A program made the translations under genes and the position numbers. A stretch of DNA of 64,000 bases from Cepaea nemoralis (Eukaryota > Mollusca > Gastropoda > Stylommatophora > Helicidae): positions 168,319 through 232,318 of the forward strand of contig JACEFZ010028118.1 in the NCBI GenBank assembly GCA_014155875.1. The letters run 5' to 3'. Below the pieces are notes generated by a model. That model was not told the origin of the DNA, ran no database searches, and saw nothing but the letters and a program-made list of their open reading frames with translations. Positions 1-9,981 of this stretch are shown piece by piece. How positions within the stretch are numbered: the first letter of the stretch is position 1; every line of letters begins with the position of its first letter.

Positions 1-659
1 TGCGATAACAGAATTTTGCATTTTGAGTCCGTACTTTTTTGAAGAAGACAATGTTACAGTGACCGTTAACTCTGAACGATATTGCGTGTTGCTTGACACT
101 TTTCTGCGACCCAAATTGGACGAACTTGACGTCAGAAATAATGTTTGGTTCCAACAAGATGGCGCAACAGCGCACACGTCTAGACATTCAATGGAAATTT
201 TGAGGGAGATGTTCCCCAATCATTTAATTTCATTCCGAGGTGACCTCGGTTGGCCTGCCCGATCACCTGACTTGAACCCGTGTCATTTTTTCTCTGGGAA
301 TACCTAAAATCAAAGGTATACCATCTATTGAACAATTGAAAGATGCAATTCATCAAGAAATGGAGTCTATTCCACATGAAATGATCCGCCGAGTTATGGA
401 CAACTTTCACGAACGTCTTCAACAATGTGTGGACAATAACGGCGAAAATTTGACATGTAATTTTTTTAAGAAAATGAAATAATATGACATCATATGTATA
501 TTTAGGAAATAAAAATACATTTTTTCATTATTCAAACAACATAGAACAAAATAACATCATGTGTACATTTGATAAATAAAAATACTTTTTTGTTCATTTA
601 TTCTAATTTAGGTTTATTACAGTTACAAATGTGTCATATCATTTTGCCCACCCTGTATA
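1..659 (+). mobile_element. Tc1/mariner-type DNA transposon, 3' part, truncated by window start
   Basis: The segment holds the last two thirds of a transposase gene followed by an AT-rich 3' region. It ends in a terminal inverted repeat arm reading tttgcccaccctgta (about 643-657) next to a TA dinucleotide, as expected for this superfamily. The stretch 483-600 contains two diverged copies of a roughly 60-bp AT-rich unit. The 5' end lies outside the window. Confidence 0.8.
23..482 (+). pseudogene. Tc1/mariner transposase (DD41D spacing), frameshifted, catalytic residue lost
   Basis: The translated segment carries the second catalytic block (FQQDGATAHTS) and the third block region (WPARSPDLNPCHFF) of an IS630/Tc1/mariner transposase. 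Counting from the Asp of QQDGA to the expected third acidic residue gives 41 intervening residues, the DD41D type. That third residue, in family members the Asp of NPxDFF, is His here. A frameshift near 285-295 moves the C-terminal part (ending in FFKKMK then taa at 480-482) into another frame. The enzyme would cut and paste the element in the nucleus; this copy cannot be active. Confidence 0.85.
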
Positions 660-709
660 TTCAATACTTACCTTATTTATTTATTTATTAAAGTGTTTAT
701 TTTTTTTTA

Positions 710-910
710 TTTCCCATGTCCTTTACAGGACATCGCTGTCAACATCAGTATCTTTCAGGTGATTGGTGATTTCTTGGCAAGATTACGCTCAGTAGTTTGC
801 AATTGTTTTCTGAGCGACCAGCTCACATACCCCTTAAGTTACCGACGCGGAGAGAAACTGTACCGATTCTCGCACACGTCACGTTAATCACGAGAGTATA
901 CGGGATTACG
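710..910 (-). mobile_element. tRNA-derived SINE, copy 1 (head truncated)
   Basis: On the minus strand the segment contains the body shared by all copies of this SINE in the window: caaactactgagcgtaatc followed by cttgccaaga, and a 3' end reading gacagcgatgtcctgtaaag. It aligns along most of its length with the copy at 6245-6485, but the Pol III promoter head is missing or decayed. No coding function. Confidence 0.7.
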
Positions 911-1065
911 GAAGTCGTATAACATTTAGACCAGGGAGACCGGCAAAGTGTATATAGTTATTAACATTTAACCGAATATGCGACACTGGGATGACAGATA
1001 TAACATCCATATCTAAAAGTAGGAGAAGCGAAAATTGGTCCACTACAATTCGTGACCAGACGATG

Positions 1066-2275
1066 AGTAGTACCAGAGGGTCTCTAGGCACCGTAATGAG
1101 GCATAAAATACCTCATTTACAAATAATATAGAAGGAGGAGCTGTAGGAGCCATGAGGAGCGGTCGTATTTTAATAAGCTCAAAGGGGAGTGGGGGAACAT
1201 AATGTATGCATAATCGATTGGTGTGCGCAGGCTGTTACGGGTTGATGTATTCGTATCTTTGGTAAGATCGGCGAACATCTGTGAGCAAAAAGTCGATATT
1301 GCCGGCAGGTGTATATTAGTGTCGGGGTCGAGGGAGAAACTTTATAAGAGTATATTAAGACGTAAATGTATAACAATGGTGTCGCTTGACAGGTTCTAGT
1401 CCTACTGTGTGGTGGGACAGTGTATCGCTTGACAGGTTCGAGTCCTACTGTGTGGTGTGACAGTGTATCGCTAGACAGGTTCGAGTCCTACTGTGTGGTG
1501 GGATAGTGTGGCAGTGGGCGAGTATGTAACGGAGCCAGGTGGTGTCATGGGTGGTTCAAATAATGCGTCTGGTTGATAACTATACCCAACATAGGCGCCA
1601 GAGAAGCGAATCCCGCTGTGTGGGGAATCTGTTAAAGTAACATCGGTGTCACGTATTTCGTATCTTTGTTAAGGTTGGTTTACAACATCTGTGACCAAAA
1701 TATCAATATTGTCCGCAGGTGTATGGTAGCAAAAATAGTGTGTATTGTAAATTAGTTGTGCTGGCGACAGTTGGTACTATTAATCATATCACCAGTATAT
1801 GTTAACAAAGAAGAGCTCGCTTGAATCGACCGAGGCGGGAGAGGTTACCTGACCCGTGATTTACTCTGTAATGCCCATAGTGCCAGTTTTCCTATAGCGG
1901 TTATTAGTGATCTGTAGAGACCTGTCGTGGTTTATGTTTTCCCCCGTTTCAAACTTCATGTCTCTACTCTTATGTATTACTGTGTTAGAAATAAAAAATC
2001 ATCTCACACGATAGACATATACTACCATAATGTATACAGAAAGAAGCAACAGGCATAGGCACAATATAGAAATATACTAAATACACAGTATGTTAATAAA
2101 GACAATTACATTATTACAAGTTAAGTTACATAACAAAGCGAATAAAGTGAAATGAATATCGAAACAGTTCAAAGCTACTAAGGAACATCACGCGTGTGAA
2201 GTCCGCAACAAACAGAAATGGTAGTGCGTATTGATATGTGTGTGAGTAACATTGGTGTCACGTGTTTCGTATCTT
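1066..2275. repeat. Outer palindrome arm, left
   Basis: About 1.2 kb that recurs inverted at 19268-20436 with high identity by eye. The match begins at gtagtaccag and ends at gtttcgtatcttt, where the right copy abuts the tail of a LINE. It holds a 43-bp tandem repeat with Pol III B-box motifs (1389-1510). It also holds a roughly 300-bp segment (1643-1936) that recurs directly at 2250-2556, with a weaker relative at 1236-1380. I found no target-site duplication immediately outside the arms. Confidence 0.85.
1389..1510. repeat. 43-bp tandem repeat with tRNA B-box-like core (3 copies)
   Basis: Three units each carry ggttcgagtcc or ggttctagtcc (1392-1402, 1435-1445, 1479-1489) followed by tactgtgtggtg. 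The second and third match the eukaryotic Pol III B-box consensus GGTTCGANTCC exactly. No convincing A-box or tRNA fold accompanies them. The same units occur inverted at about 20040-20125. Confidence 0.75.
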
Positions 2276-2556
2276 TGTTAAAGGTTGGTTTACAACATCT
2301 GTGACCAAAAAGTCAGTATTGTCCGCAGGTGTATAGTAAAAGAAATAATGTGTATTGGGAATTAGGTGTGCTGGCGACAGTTGGTACTATTAATTATATC
2401 ACCATTATATGTTAACAAAGGAGAACTCAAGTGAATCGTGTGTCGACCAATGCGGGAGAGATTGCCTGACGCGCAATTTACTCTGTAATGCCAATAGCTC
2501 CAGTTTTCCTATTGTAGGTTATTAGTGATCTGTAGAAACCTGTAGTGGTTTATGCA
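2250..2556. repeat. Direct repeat of the 1643-1936 segment
   Basis: The sequence from the ggtgtcacg motif through the gtggtttatg motif matches 1643-1945 with scattered substitutions. This second copy is outside the outer palindrome, since the right arm stops before it. It suggests an ancestral internal duplication in the element that forms the palindrome. Confidence 0.7.
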
Positions 2557-3040
2557 CTATCGTCACACAGTATAAAGGAAAACTTTGAAAAAGTCAAGAT
2601 GGCGGCTAGTACTAGTAGTGGTGGGTATGGCTTAGTGATATTCGTTGTTAAGGGGTGGGTGAGTGGCGAAGTGGGTAGATAAAGGCTTCCGAGCCACCTT
2701 CATCATACACTTTCAGATCGTTAAAGGAAATCCTTGAAGAAAAAAAATAAAATAAAAAAGTAAAGATGGCCCTCCATGTCGTCGTGGGTGTCGGACTTGA
2801 ATCAGATCGAACCTGATGGTGGCGTAAGGCCATAACAATTAAACAACATGGCTGCTATCTGTTCTATATTACGGCCAAAATATGTGCAGGCCGCCAGCCT
2901 TTGAGATGAGTCTGCTTGTGGCTTCCGGCGGCAGCTTGACTTGTAAAACACACAAACCGATTTGTGGCTTACAACCAATCAGGGTGTTGGTCTTAGAATT
3001 GATCCACATCTTATGTTAGACAAGCACTGATTGGCTGGCA
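2557..3040. other. Noncoding stretch between repeat and promoter
   Basis: No gene, tRNA or known repeat is recognised. An A-rich tract lies at about 2735-2760. All frames are broken, and the occasional ATG-rich patches (aagatggc) are not followed by long open frames. Confidence 0.5.
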
Positions 3041-3049
3041 ACTATACTG

Positions 3050-3100
3050 TGGGCGGGGTTTACTTTATGTAATATATAACCAACTCACCACCTCTCACTC
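3050..3100 (+). promoter_or_regulatory. Putative Pol II promoter (GC box + TATA) for the C2H2 gene
   Basis: A GC box (gggcggggtt, about 3051-3060) is followed by a TATA-like taatatataa (about 3069-3078), and about 25-30 bases later by a pyrimidine-rich initiator-like ctcactcatttt. This lies some 540 bases upstream of the ATG at 3636, so a leader of that length, or an unseen 5' intron, is implied. Promoter activity is inferred from motif order and spacing only. Confidence 0.5.
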
Positions 3101-3635
3101 ATTTTGTGCTTTACACAAGAACGACGAACGACCGAGTCTTCAGTTTTGTGGTTATTCAACTGCTATTTGCCTTCAAGTGTAGAAAGTTTGCCAGGCACCT
3201 GTTTGTCTCAGTATCCACGGACTATCAACCATATACGGACATACCGATTTAGTGGATCTGTCTCCCAGTTTTTGGCTATTCACAGCTGACTTGTAAGAAT
3301 TATCAACCAGTTTCTTACCCAGACCCACCCCAAGTGTAAGCAACAGCATTATTCTGCCTTAGTTTACAACGGCATCTGCAAAGATTTCATCACCGATTGA
3401 AACAAAGACTGGTACAACTTGTTCGGGTTTGATACCGCATACTAAACTAGTGAACATTACATCTTGTTGTTTGGATATTTGGCATCCTAAACTAGTCAAC
3501 GTCGAGTTATCTACCATTAGTGCAAGTTATAAACTAATTATATTCAACACCATATACAGAGGCTCAGTGTGAACAGGTTTCAAGTCGAGTGTTGATTATC
3601 TCACTATCAACTCGCTAGCGAACGTGCCTAAAAAG

Positions 3636-4460
3636 ATGTCTACTTGGCAATCATCTGAGAACCACTTATGTGCAACTTGTGGGAAAGGTTTCACTGAAGC
3701 GCGTAATCTTCTTCGCCATATTCGGACCAGTCACAGTACCAAGGCGCAAGTGTATTCGTGTCAAACTTGTGATCATCATTTTAACAGGAAAGACAATCTA
3801 CAACGTCACATTACAAAAGAACACACAACACCAGGATCAGCATCCAGTGTAATACCAACAGAAACGTCAACACCTTTTTCACCAACATTGCGTAAGAGAC
3901 CAGCGGCTACCAATAGTGATGTGACAAGCAGGAAGAAGAAGAACACTAAACAAAACGAAAACGCCGAACCAGTCAGCGACACACAACCCAAGGATGAAGC
4001 GGGTTCTCTACACACGCTACCAGATGATGTTAGACAAGTATACAACGACAACTGGAGTAGTATCAAGACACATAACAAGATCAACACATATATGTCTGTC
4101 TATACATTTTTTATTAGTCCACAGACACAACACCCTAAAGACTGGACAGAGACCTTGTACAAGATCTTTAACACTCAAAAGAGCATATTCAAAATCAACT
4201 TTAGTTATCACGTAGTCCTTAGGCACATCGAAACACAAGCTCTTCGCTTCTACCACGCATCTTCCAATAACGCTTCTGTCTTAGAAATTCCACAACTAAT
4301 CCGAAACAGACAAAACTTTGACGAGTTTATCAAAACAGTACACGGACACGACATTCTTACATACGCTATACAACAACGTCCAAATACCAAATACACTACA
4401 GAGACGATTCCAGCTATAAGTTTTTATCTCTATCATATCCCAGAATTCTGTCTCGTTTAA
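3636..4460 (+). CDS. Two-finger C2H2 zinc-finger protein of a palindromic mobile element
   Basis: The frame is open from 3624, but the first ATG is at 3636 with A at -3. The protein is about 274 residues. Two adjacent fingers of form C-x2-C-x12-H-x4-H lie near residues 12-33 and 42-63 from that ATG (CATCGKGF...HIRTSH and CQTCDHHF...HITKEH). A Ser/Thr/Pro-rich linker with a basic RKKKNTK patch (possible nuclear signal) follows. The C-terminal 150 residues form a fingerless domain with NWSSIKTH, FKINFSYHVVLRH and FYHASSNN motifs. I do not recognise that domain with certainty; it recalls uncharacterised finger proteins annotated in repeat-rich invertebrate genomes. No catalytic motif is seen. 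The 3' quarter lies in the inner palindrome arm and recurs, truncated, at 16603-16818. A nuclear DNA-binding role is inferred from the fingers alone. Confidence 0.7.
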   Translation: MSTWQSSENHLCATCGKGFTEARNLLRHIRTSHSTKAQVYSCQTCDHHFNRKDNLQRHITKEHTTPGSASSVIPTETSTPFSPTLRKRPAATNSDVTSRKKKNTKQNENAEPVSDTQPKDEAGSLHTLPDDVRQVYNDNWSSIKTHNKINTYMSVYTFFISPQTQHPKDWTETLYKIFNTQKSIFKINFSYHVVLRHIETQALRFYHASSNNASVLEIPQLIRNRQNFDEFIKTVHGHDILTYAIQQRPNTKYTTETIPAISFYLYHIPEFCLV

Positions 4461-5508
4461 TAAATAACCACCGGTTTATGACCAACGTTCGACACCGTTG
4501 TGCATGGTGTGTATATGATCATATTAGGTATAACATCACCTATTGATCAGCCATTTTGTGTACTGATATTATGCTTCATTTTATTTTTGTAAAATTTACT
4601 GGAAATACTGTAAAATAAACAATTATATGTATTATAATTGCGTTCACTTGTTGGTTTTTAGTGTTGACGGGACATAAGGGTGTCATGGGGTGAGCGAGTG
4701 TTACATGTTGATGGGCAAGTCAAGAAATATCTCAACCAAACTAGGAAAAGATGTTACCCAAATGGGAAAAATGTTGGGTAAATACAGAAATATGTCGACC
4801 AAACTTATAAATATTTCCGCCAAACTTGTAAATATCTCCACCAAACGTATGAACAGTAGGAAACTTTGTTAACCAAATGTGAAAAAATATCGACCAAACT
4901 TATAAAAAGCTCCGCCAAACGGACGAAATGTAGGAAAATTTGTTAACCAAAGCTGAAACTATATCGGCCAAAGACAGAAATATCTCAACAAAACTTATGA
5001 AAAGTAGGAAAATGTGTTAACCAAATGGGAAATATACTGACCGGGTAAAGAAATGTCTCAACCAAACTTATAAAAAGTAGAGAAATTTTGTTAACCTAAT
5101 GAGAAAAATATTGGCAAGTAAAAAATAGCTCATCCAAATTTATAAAAAGTAGGAAACTTTGTTAACCAAATGTGAAAAATATTTGCCAAGTAAAAAAATA
5201 ATATTTCAATCAAATCCTTAAAAAAAAAAAAAAAAGAAATTTAGGAAAAATTGTTAGCCAAAATCGGAAAAGATGACCAAATCTCGAAATGTCTCAACCA
5301 AATTTATAAAGAGTAGGAAACTTCGTTAGTCAAATGGGAAAAAGAAGGCCAAATCACGAAATATTTAACTCAAACTTATAAAATGTAGGAAAATTTGTTA
5401 CACACATGGGAACAATATCGACGAAGTAGGAAATAATATTATTCAAATGGGAAGAATATTGGTCAAGTAAAGAAATATTTCAACTAATCGCATAAAAAGT
5501 AGGAAAAT
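4249..5508. repeat. Inner palindrome arm, left (intact)
   Basis: About 1.26 kb that recurs inverted as 7266-8214 plus 16504-16814. It contains the last 70 codons of the C2H2 gene, its 3' flank and the outer part of a 73-bp degenerate tandem array. The point where the right arm is split by an LTR retrotransposon corresponds here to gtact at 4560-4564, present once. Confidence 0.9.
4459..4464 (+). promoter_or_regulatory. Poly(A) signal overlapping the stop codon
   Basis: The stop taa at 4458-4460 is embedded in ttaataaataa, so an AATAAA begins within the stop codon. The inverted copy (minus strand, around 16600-16606) keeps it. Such overlap is typical of compact element- or virus-type genes. 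Confidence 0.6.
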
Positions 5509-6020
5509 GTGTTAACCAAAGGTGAAAATATATCAACCGAATACAGACATTTCTCAACCAAACTTATGAAAAGTAGGAAAATGTGTTAACTAAAGGGGAC
5601 AAAATATTGACCAAGTAAAGAAATGTCTCTTCCAATCTTATAAAAAGTAGGAAAATTGTTTAACCAAGTGTTAAAAATTATCGGCCAAACAGATATATAG
5701 TCCAACTAAACTTATAAAGAGTATGCAAATTTGTCAGCCAAAATGGGAAAAATATTGACCAAGTAAAGAAAAATTACACAAACTTATACAAATTAGGAAA
5801 ATTTGTTAACCTAATGAGGAAAAAGCTTGGCAGAGTAAAGAAAACATTACAACAAACTTTTGAAAAGTAGGAAAATGTGTTAACCAAGGGGGAAAATATG
5901 GGCTCAACTAAGAAATATGTCGACCGAAGTAAGAAAATATGTTAGCCAGATGGAGAAAAATGTTGGCCAACACAAGAAACATTTCAACCAAATTTATAAA
6001 TATCTCGTCTAAACTTATAA
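4690..6020. repeat. Degenerate ~73-bp tandem array (about 18 units)
   Basis: The unit contains the recurring phrases aaccaaatgggaaaa, ggccaagtaaagaaatat, ctcaaccaaacttataaa and aagtaggaaaatttgtt. Units are 70-80% alike by eye. The first half is shared, inverted, with 7266-8060. The second half (5509-6020) is present only on this side of the palindrome. No long open frame. Confidence 0.85.
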
Positions 6021-6244
6021 ACAATAGGAAAAATGTTGCTACTATAATTATGTCAAACGTGTCTTGAATGTTCATCTGAAAAGACATTTCACAATACATA
6101 ATCATCAACGTCAACACTTTCTCTCGTTTACATTACCGAAAGCTTCAACTTGTTGAAAGTTTATTTATTCTTTCCTTCAATGATAGTGACTTATCCCATA
6201 AGATACGTTTCATTTTCTGAAATACCTCTTGTGTTGGGTGTATT

Positions 6245-6485
6245 CTGTTCTTCCCGGCTTCGTGGCTTAGAGGTTAGCGACTTTTCTCCGTAATCTCGTA
6301 TACTCTCGTAGGTAACGTGATGACGGTGAGAATTAGCATTGGTTCGAATTGCATCGGTAACTTACTGGGGTATGTGAGCCGGCCGCTCAGAAAGCAATGG
6401 CAAACTACTGAGCGTAATCTTGCCAAGACATCAACATACAGCTGAAAGATGCTGGTGTTGACAGCGATGTCCTGTAAAAGGATAT
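6245..6485 (+). mobile_element. tRNA-derived SINE, copy 2 (most complete)
   Basis: The best-preserved copy of the family. An A-box-like tggcttagagg lies at 6263-6273 and a B-box-like ggttcgaattg at 6341-6351, giving an internal Pol III promoter at the 5' end. The conserved body (caatggcaaactactgagcg) and 3' end (gacagcgatgtcctgtaaaa) follow. Related copies lie at 710-910, 38360-38480, 44560-44890, 45065-45300 and 52525-52690. The body is not obviously a named SINE domain that I can assign from memory. Confidence 0.75.
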
Positions 6486-6489
6486 GCAA

Positions 6490-7265
6490 AACACAAAAAA
6501 ATTATGTTCTTAAGTATTTTTTGTACCTACCATCTGCGGTTATAAATGACCTCAGAGTATATAAAATTATCCACTTGGTTAAGCCTTTTCTCTTCTATTT
6601 TGAGCTATCTATTAGTGTTCTTAATGTATAGCTTGCCTACTGTGTCCCATCTCCTTCCATAATCCTTACTACGCGTCACGGATTTTCAACATTTATTGTC
6701 TTTCTTATTCTTCTCATTATAACTCTGAGTAGCATCTTTACTTTATAGCCAACTGTAAAGAAGGTCGTTTGTCGTTGGTATCCTTCTTAGTAGTGACCAT
6801 ACTGGTTGATGATAATATTCATTGTCTAAAAAGCGTCTAGTCGGTTAGGGGCCAGTCGATTTATCTCGAATAGGTTGGGGAATTTACCCAGTCAGCAGAA
6901 CACTGGTTGTGCTGCAAGCAAAGAGAATGTTAGTGTTAATTGGTATGAAACGTTGACAATAGGTTAGAAGATGTGTTCGCTAGTATTAAAGGGGTCAATA
7001 AGGCAGATGTAGTTTTAAGAAAGATCGACCTTGTAACAGACACTGTTGGTTGGTTGTAGACTTGGCGCTATTTGAGGTTGTGAAATGACAAAGTGAAATA
7101 AAGGTGGAGAAAATGAGAAATGATGTTTTCGCTAGACTTCTAGAAAAACCTGTATTGTTGAGAGTTAGAACAATGGAAGATTAGTGTAGCAGACATTGTG
7201 GTATGGAAAGTTGAAGATATCAGCTGAGTATTCGTCAGCAAAGATCCATTTCCCAGGGCTTTCCA
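6490..7265. other. Palindrome spacer without recognised feature
   Basis: Nothing coding and no repeat of other parts of the window was recognised. The stretch joins the SINE at the palindrome centre to the inverted 73-bp array on the right. Confidence 0.4.
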
Positions 7266-8214
7266 AATTTTCCTTCTTTTTATGTGATTAGTTGAAATAT
7301 TTCTTTACTTGACCAATATTTTTCCCATTTCATTAATATTATTTCCTACTTGGATGATATCGTTCCCATTTGTGTAACAAATTTTCCTACATTTTATAAG
7401 TTTGAGTGAAATATTTCGTGATTTGGCCTTCTTTTTCCCATTTGACTAACAAAGTTTCCTACTTTTTATAAATTTGGTAGAGAAATTTCGAGATTTGGTC
7501 ATCTTTTCCGATTTTAGCTAACAATTTTTCCTAAATGTCTTTTTTCTTTTTTTTAAGGGTTGATTAAAATATTATTTTTTACTTGGCAAATATTTTTCAC
7601 ATTTGGTTAACAAAGTTTTCTACTTTTTATAAAATTGTATGAGCTATTTTTTTACTTGCCAATATTTTTCTCATTAGGTTAACAAAATTTCTCTACTTTT
7701 TATAAGTTTGGTTGAGACATTTCTTTACCCGGTCAGTATATTTCCCATTTGGTTAACACATTTTCCTACTTTTCATAAGTTTTGTTGAGATATTTCTGTC
7801 TTTTGCCGATATAGTTTCAGCTTTGGTTAACAAATGTTCCTACTTTTCGTCCGTTTGGCGGAGCTTTTTATAAGTTTGGTCGATAATTTTTTCACATTTG
7901 GTTAAAAAAGTTTTCTACTGTTCATACGTTTGGTGGAGACATTTACAAGTTTGGCGGAAATATTTATAAGTTTGGTCGACATATTTCTGTATTTACCCAA
8001 CATTGTTCACATTTGGGTAACATCTTTTCCTAGTTTGGTTGAGATATTTCTTGACTTACCCATCAAAATGTAACACTCGCTCACCCCATGACACCCTTAT
8101 GTCCCGTCAACACTAAAAACCAACAAGTGAACGCAATTATAATACATATAATTGTTTATTTTACAGTATTTCCAGTAAATTTTACAAGAATAAAATGAAA
8201 CATAATATCAGTAC
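7266..8214. repeat. Inner palindrome arm, right, proximal part
   Basis: Reverse complement of about 4561-5508, including the 73-bp array in the opposite orientation and the flank containing cgctcaccccatgacaccc. It stops abruptly at agtac (8210-8214), where the LTR retrotransposon begins, and resumes at 16504. Confidence 0.9.
8210..8214. other. Target-site duplication AGTAC, left copy
   Basis: agtac immediately precedes the 5' LTR and recurs at 16499-16503 immediately after the 3' LTR. The uninterrupted left palindrome arm has the same five bases once (4560-4564, inverted), so the duplication is verified inside the window. Confidence 0.9.
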
Positions 8215-8813
8215 TGTCAAAGACTTAAGTATAGAGGAGGAAGACCACCCTGAATGAGTGGTCTACCTCAAGTAGATTAGAGGTAACCCAGTGCCCCTAC
8301 ATCAGGGCAGGGTAGGTGATAGGAAGGGGAACTAGTAATTAGTTCTCTCATGAGACACGGAGGTGTCAACCAGAGAGTTAGCACTCTGGTCACGGCATGA
8401 TCACGGCAACGTGAAACTAGAGTGTAACTCAAGAGAGGCCACTACTCGAGCGTGCCGAATGAGGCCGCACGCAAAAAGCCATAGTGCGCCCCGAGTCCTT
8501 CCGCGTACTGTGTAAACAGCACGCGGAGTAGAATCAGACGGGACACAGACTTCAGAGTGATAACATCGCTTAGCGATGCTTGTTTCGTTAGCCGAGTAGA
8601 TAGATTAGCGATAGGGTTAGGAAACGACTAGTGATAGGAAGTTCTGTGCATTTATTCTTGTGTGATTTGTTAGCGACTGTTTGTTGTACATTGATGTGAT
8701 ACAAAGAGCCAGTGGCAATAAAATGTGTAACCAATTCCTCTCGTACGACTAGCAAGTCTTTTGTGTGGTGCGAGAGAAGTATCCTAGAATGCCTGTGACG
8801 TCGGTTGCTGACA
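8215..8813 (+). repeat. 5' LTR of element 1
   Basis: The LTR starts TGTCAAAGACTT and ends GTTGCTGACA. It is the same length as the 3' LTR (15900-16498), with four substitutions by eye: t/c in the acttaag region, a/g in agccatag, a/t in agattagcg and g/a in gacgtcgg. It carries AATAAA at 8717-8722. A clear TATA box was not identified. Confidence 0.93.
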
Positions 8814-8826
8814 GGCTAGGATAAAG

Positions 8827-8840
8827 TGGTGTCAGAAGTG
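8827..8840 (+). promoter_or_regulatory. Primer-binding site (tRNA-Leu type)
   Basis: tggtgtcagaagtg lies 13 bases after the 5' LTR. It complements the CACTTCTGACACCA 3' end common to eukaryotic leucine tRNAs, including the CCA. Minus-strand DNA synthesis would start here. Confidence 0.8.
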
Positions 8841-9981
8841 TGGCTTGGACAATCGTTCAAGCTAAAACACTCACCCACGGCTCTAAATTAGTATTACGTC
8901 TAGATAATCACAGGGTTTAATTTACGTTAGTGACAATGGCGTGTGCAGACAGAACAAAGTGCGAGCTGTGCCCATCGTGACCAAGTTATGTTTATTTGTG
9001 CTTATTGAATTATTTTGTGCTTATGAACATGTTTTCTTCTCATTTGTAAGTATTATTATTATAGTTTTGTATCATTTATGTCTATAATTACTTATTTATT
9101 TACTAGTATTTGTCAAATATGATTCATGGCGGAGCGATACACAAAACTGAGCCGAGAACAATATTGATTTTTCCAATCTAAATATAGCGCTGGGCGAGTG
9201 ACGTATCGTGACTGACAAACAGCTGCGTTACGCCATTGGCAATCAGCGAGTGATTGTTGACAAATCGCAAAGCGGCTGCTCGCCTGAATCGTTGACTTAT
9301 ATCAGATATTATTTGTTTATATTAGTTATATATTGAATATATTTATTTATTTCAACATTATTACTACCTTTATATTTATTTCAAAGCATTTATTTATTTA
9401 TTTATATATTTTTTTCTTTTTCTTGCCGTCGCGATGGCACTACTTCTGCTATGCAAATGAGACGCAGTCTGCACAACACTTTCAAAAATTAAACAGCTAG
9501 AGTTAGGAAAGGCATAAGACGTCAGAACGAAGACAGGACAGTGACATTTAAGATTAATTAAACCATATTGTAGTGTCCTGGGGCATGTAATTGTAAAAAT
9601 TGTCTAGATTTATATATCGTTTGCAAGTGGTTAATTGTTGATGCTCTTGATAACCAGGGTGAACAACAGCGTGTCATAAGCATAACTCAAGCTGTGTATG
9701 GTATTACCAGACGAATGAACTTGAGGTGCCAAACGAGTGTACATGATTGATTTGGAATTTTAAGTTGAGTATACCCAAATGATATTGCATGCAATATGAT
9801 TAATAATGCATCTCTTTTTCAGCATGTGATGTATTAGCATATTTTTTTGTGATCTTGTTTTCATGTTATAAACTAAGAGTACAAGTTTGTGTACTCAGAG
9901 ATTTAGAAACATAACATATCTAGTATAAATAAGTGAATAAATATTTAAGTGCCTATCAAATCTAGCTAATCTCCCAACAAC
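8841..9981 (+). other. Long 5' untranslated leader of element 1
   Basis: About 1.1 kb with no long open frame, AT-rich with runs such as ttatttatttat. It separates the primer site from the gag ATG. It is unusually long for an LTR element and may hold packaging signals, but none can be identified by eye. Confidence 0.6.

Noticed and set aside
1389..1510. tRNA genes from the B-box matches
   Set aside because: No acceptor stem, D-arm or anticodon arm can be formed around the T-arm-like sequence.
4690..8060. Terminal inverted repeats of a short MITE
   Set aside because: The inverted segments extend beyond into coding sequence and join the outer arms around the same centre, so they are part of a larger palindrome.
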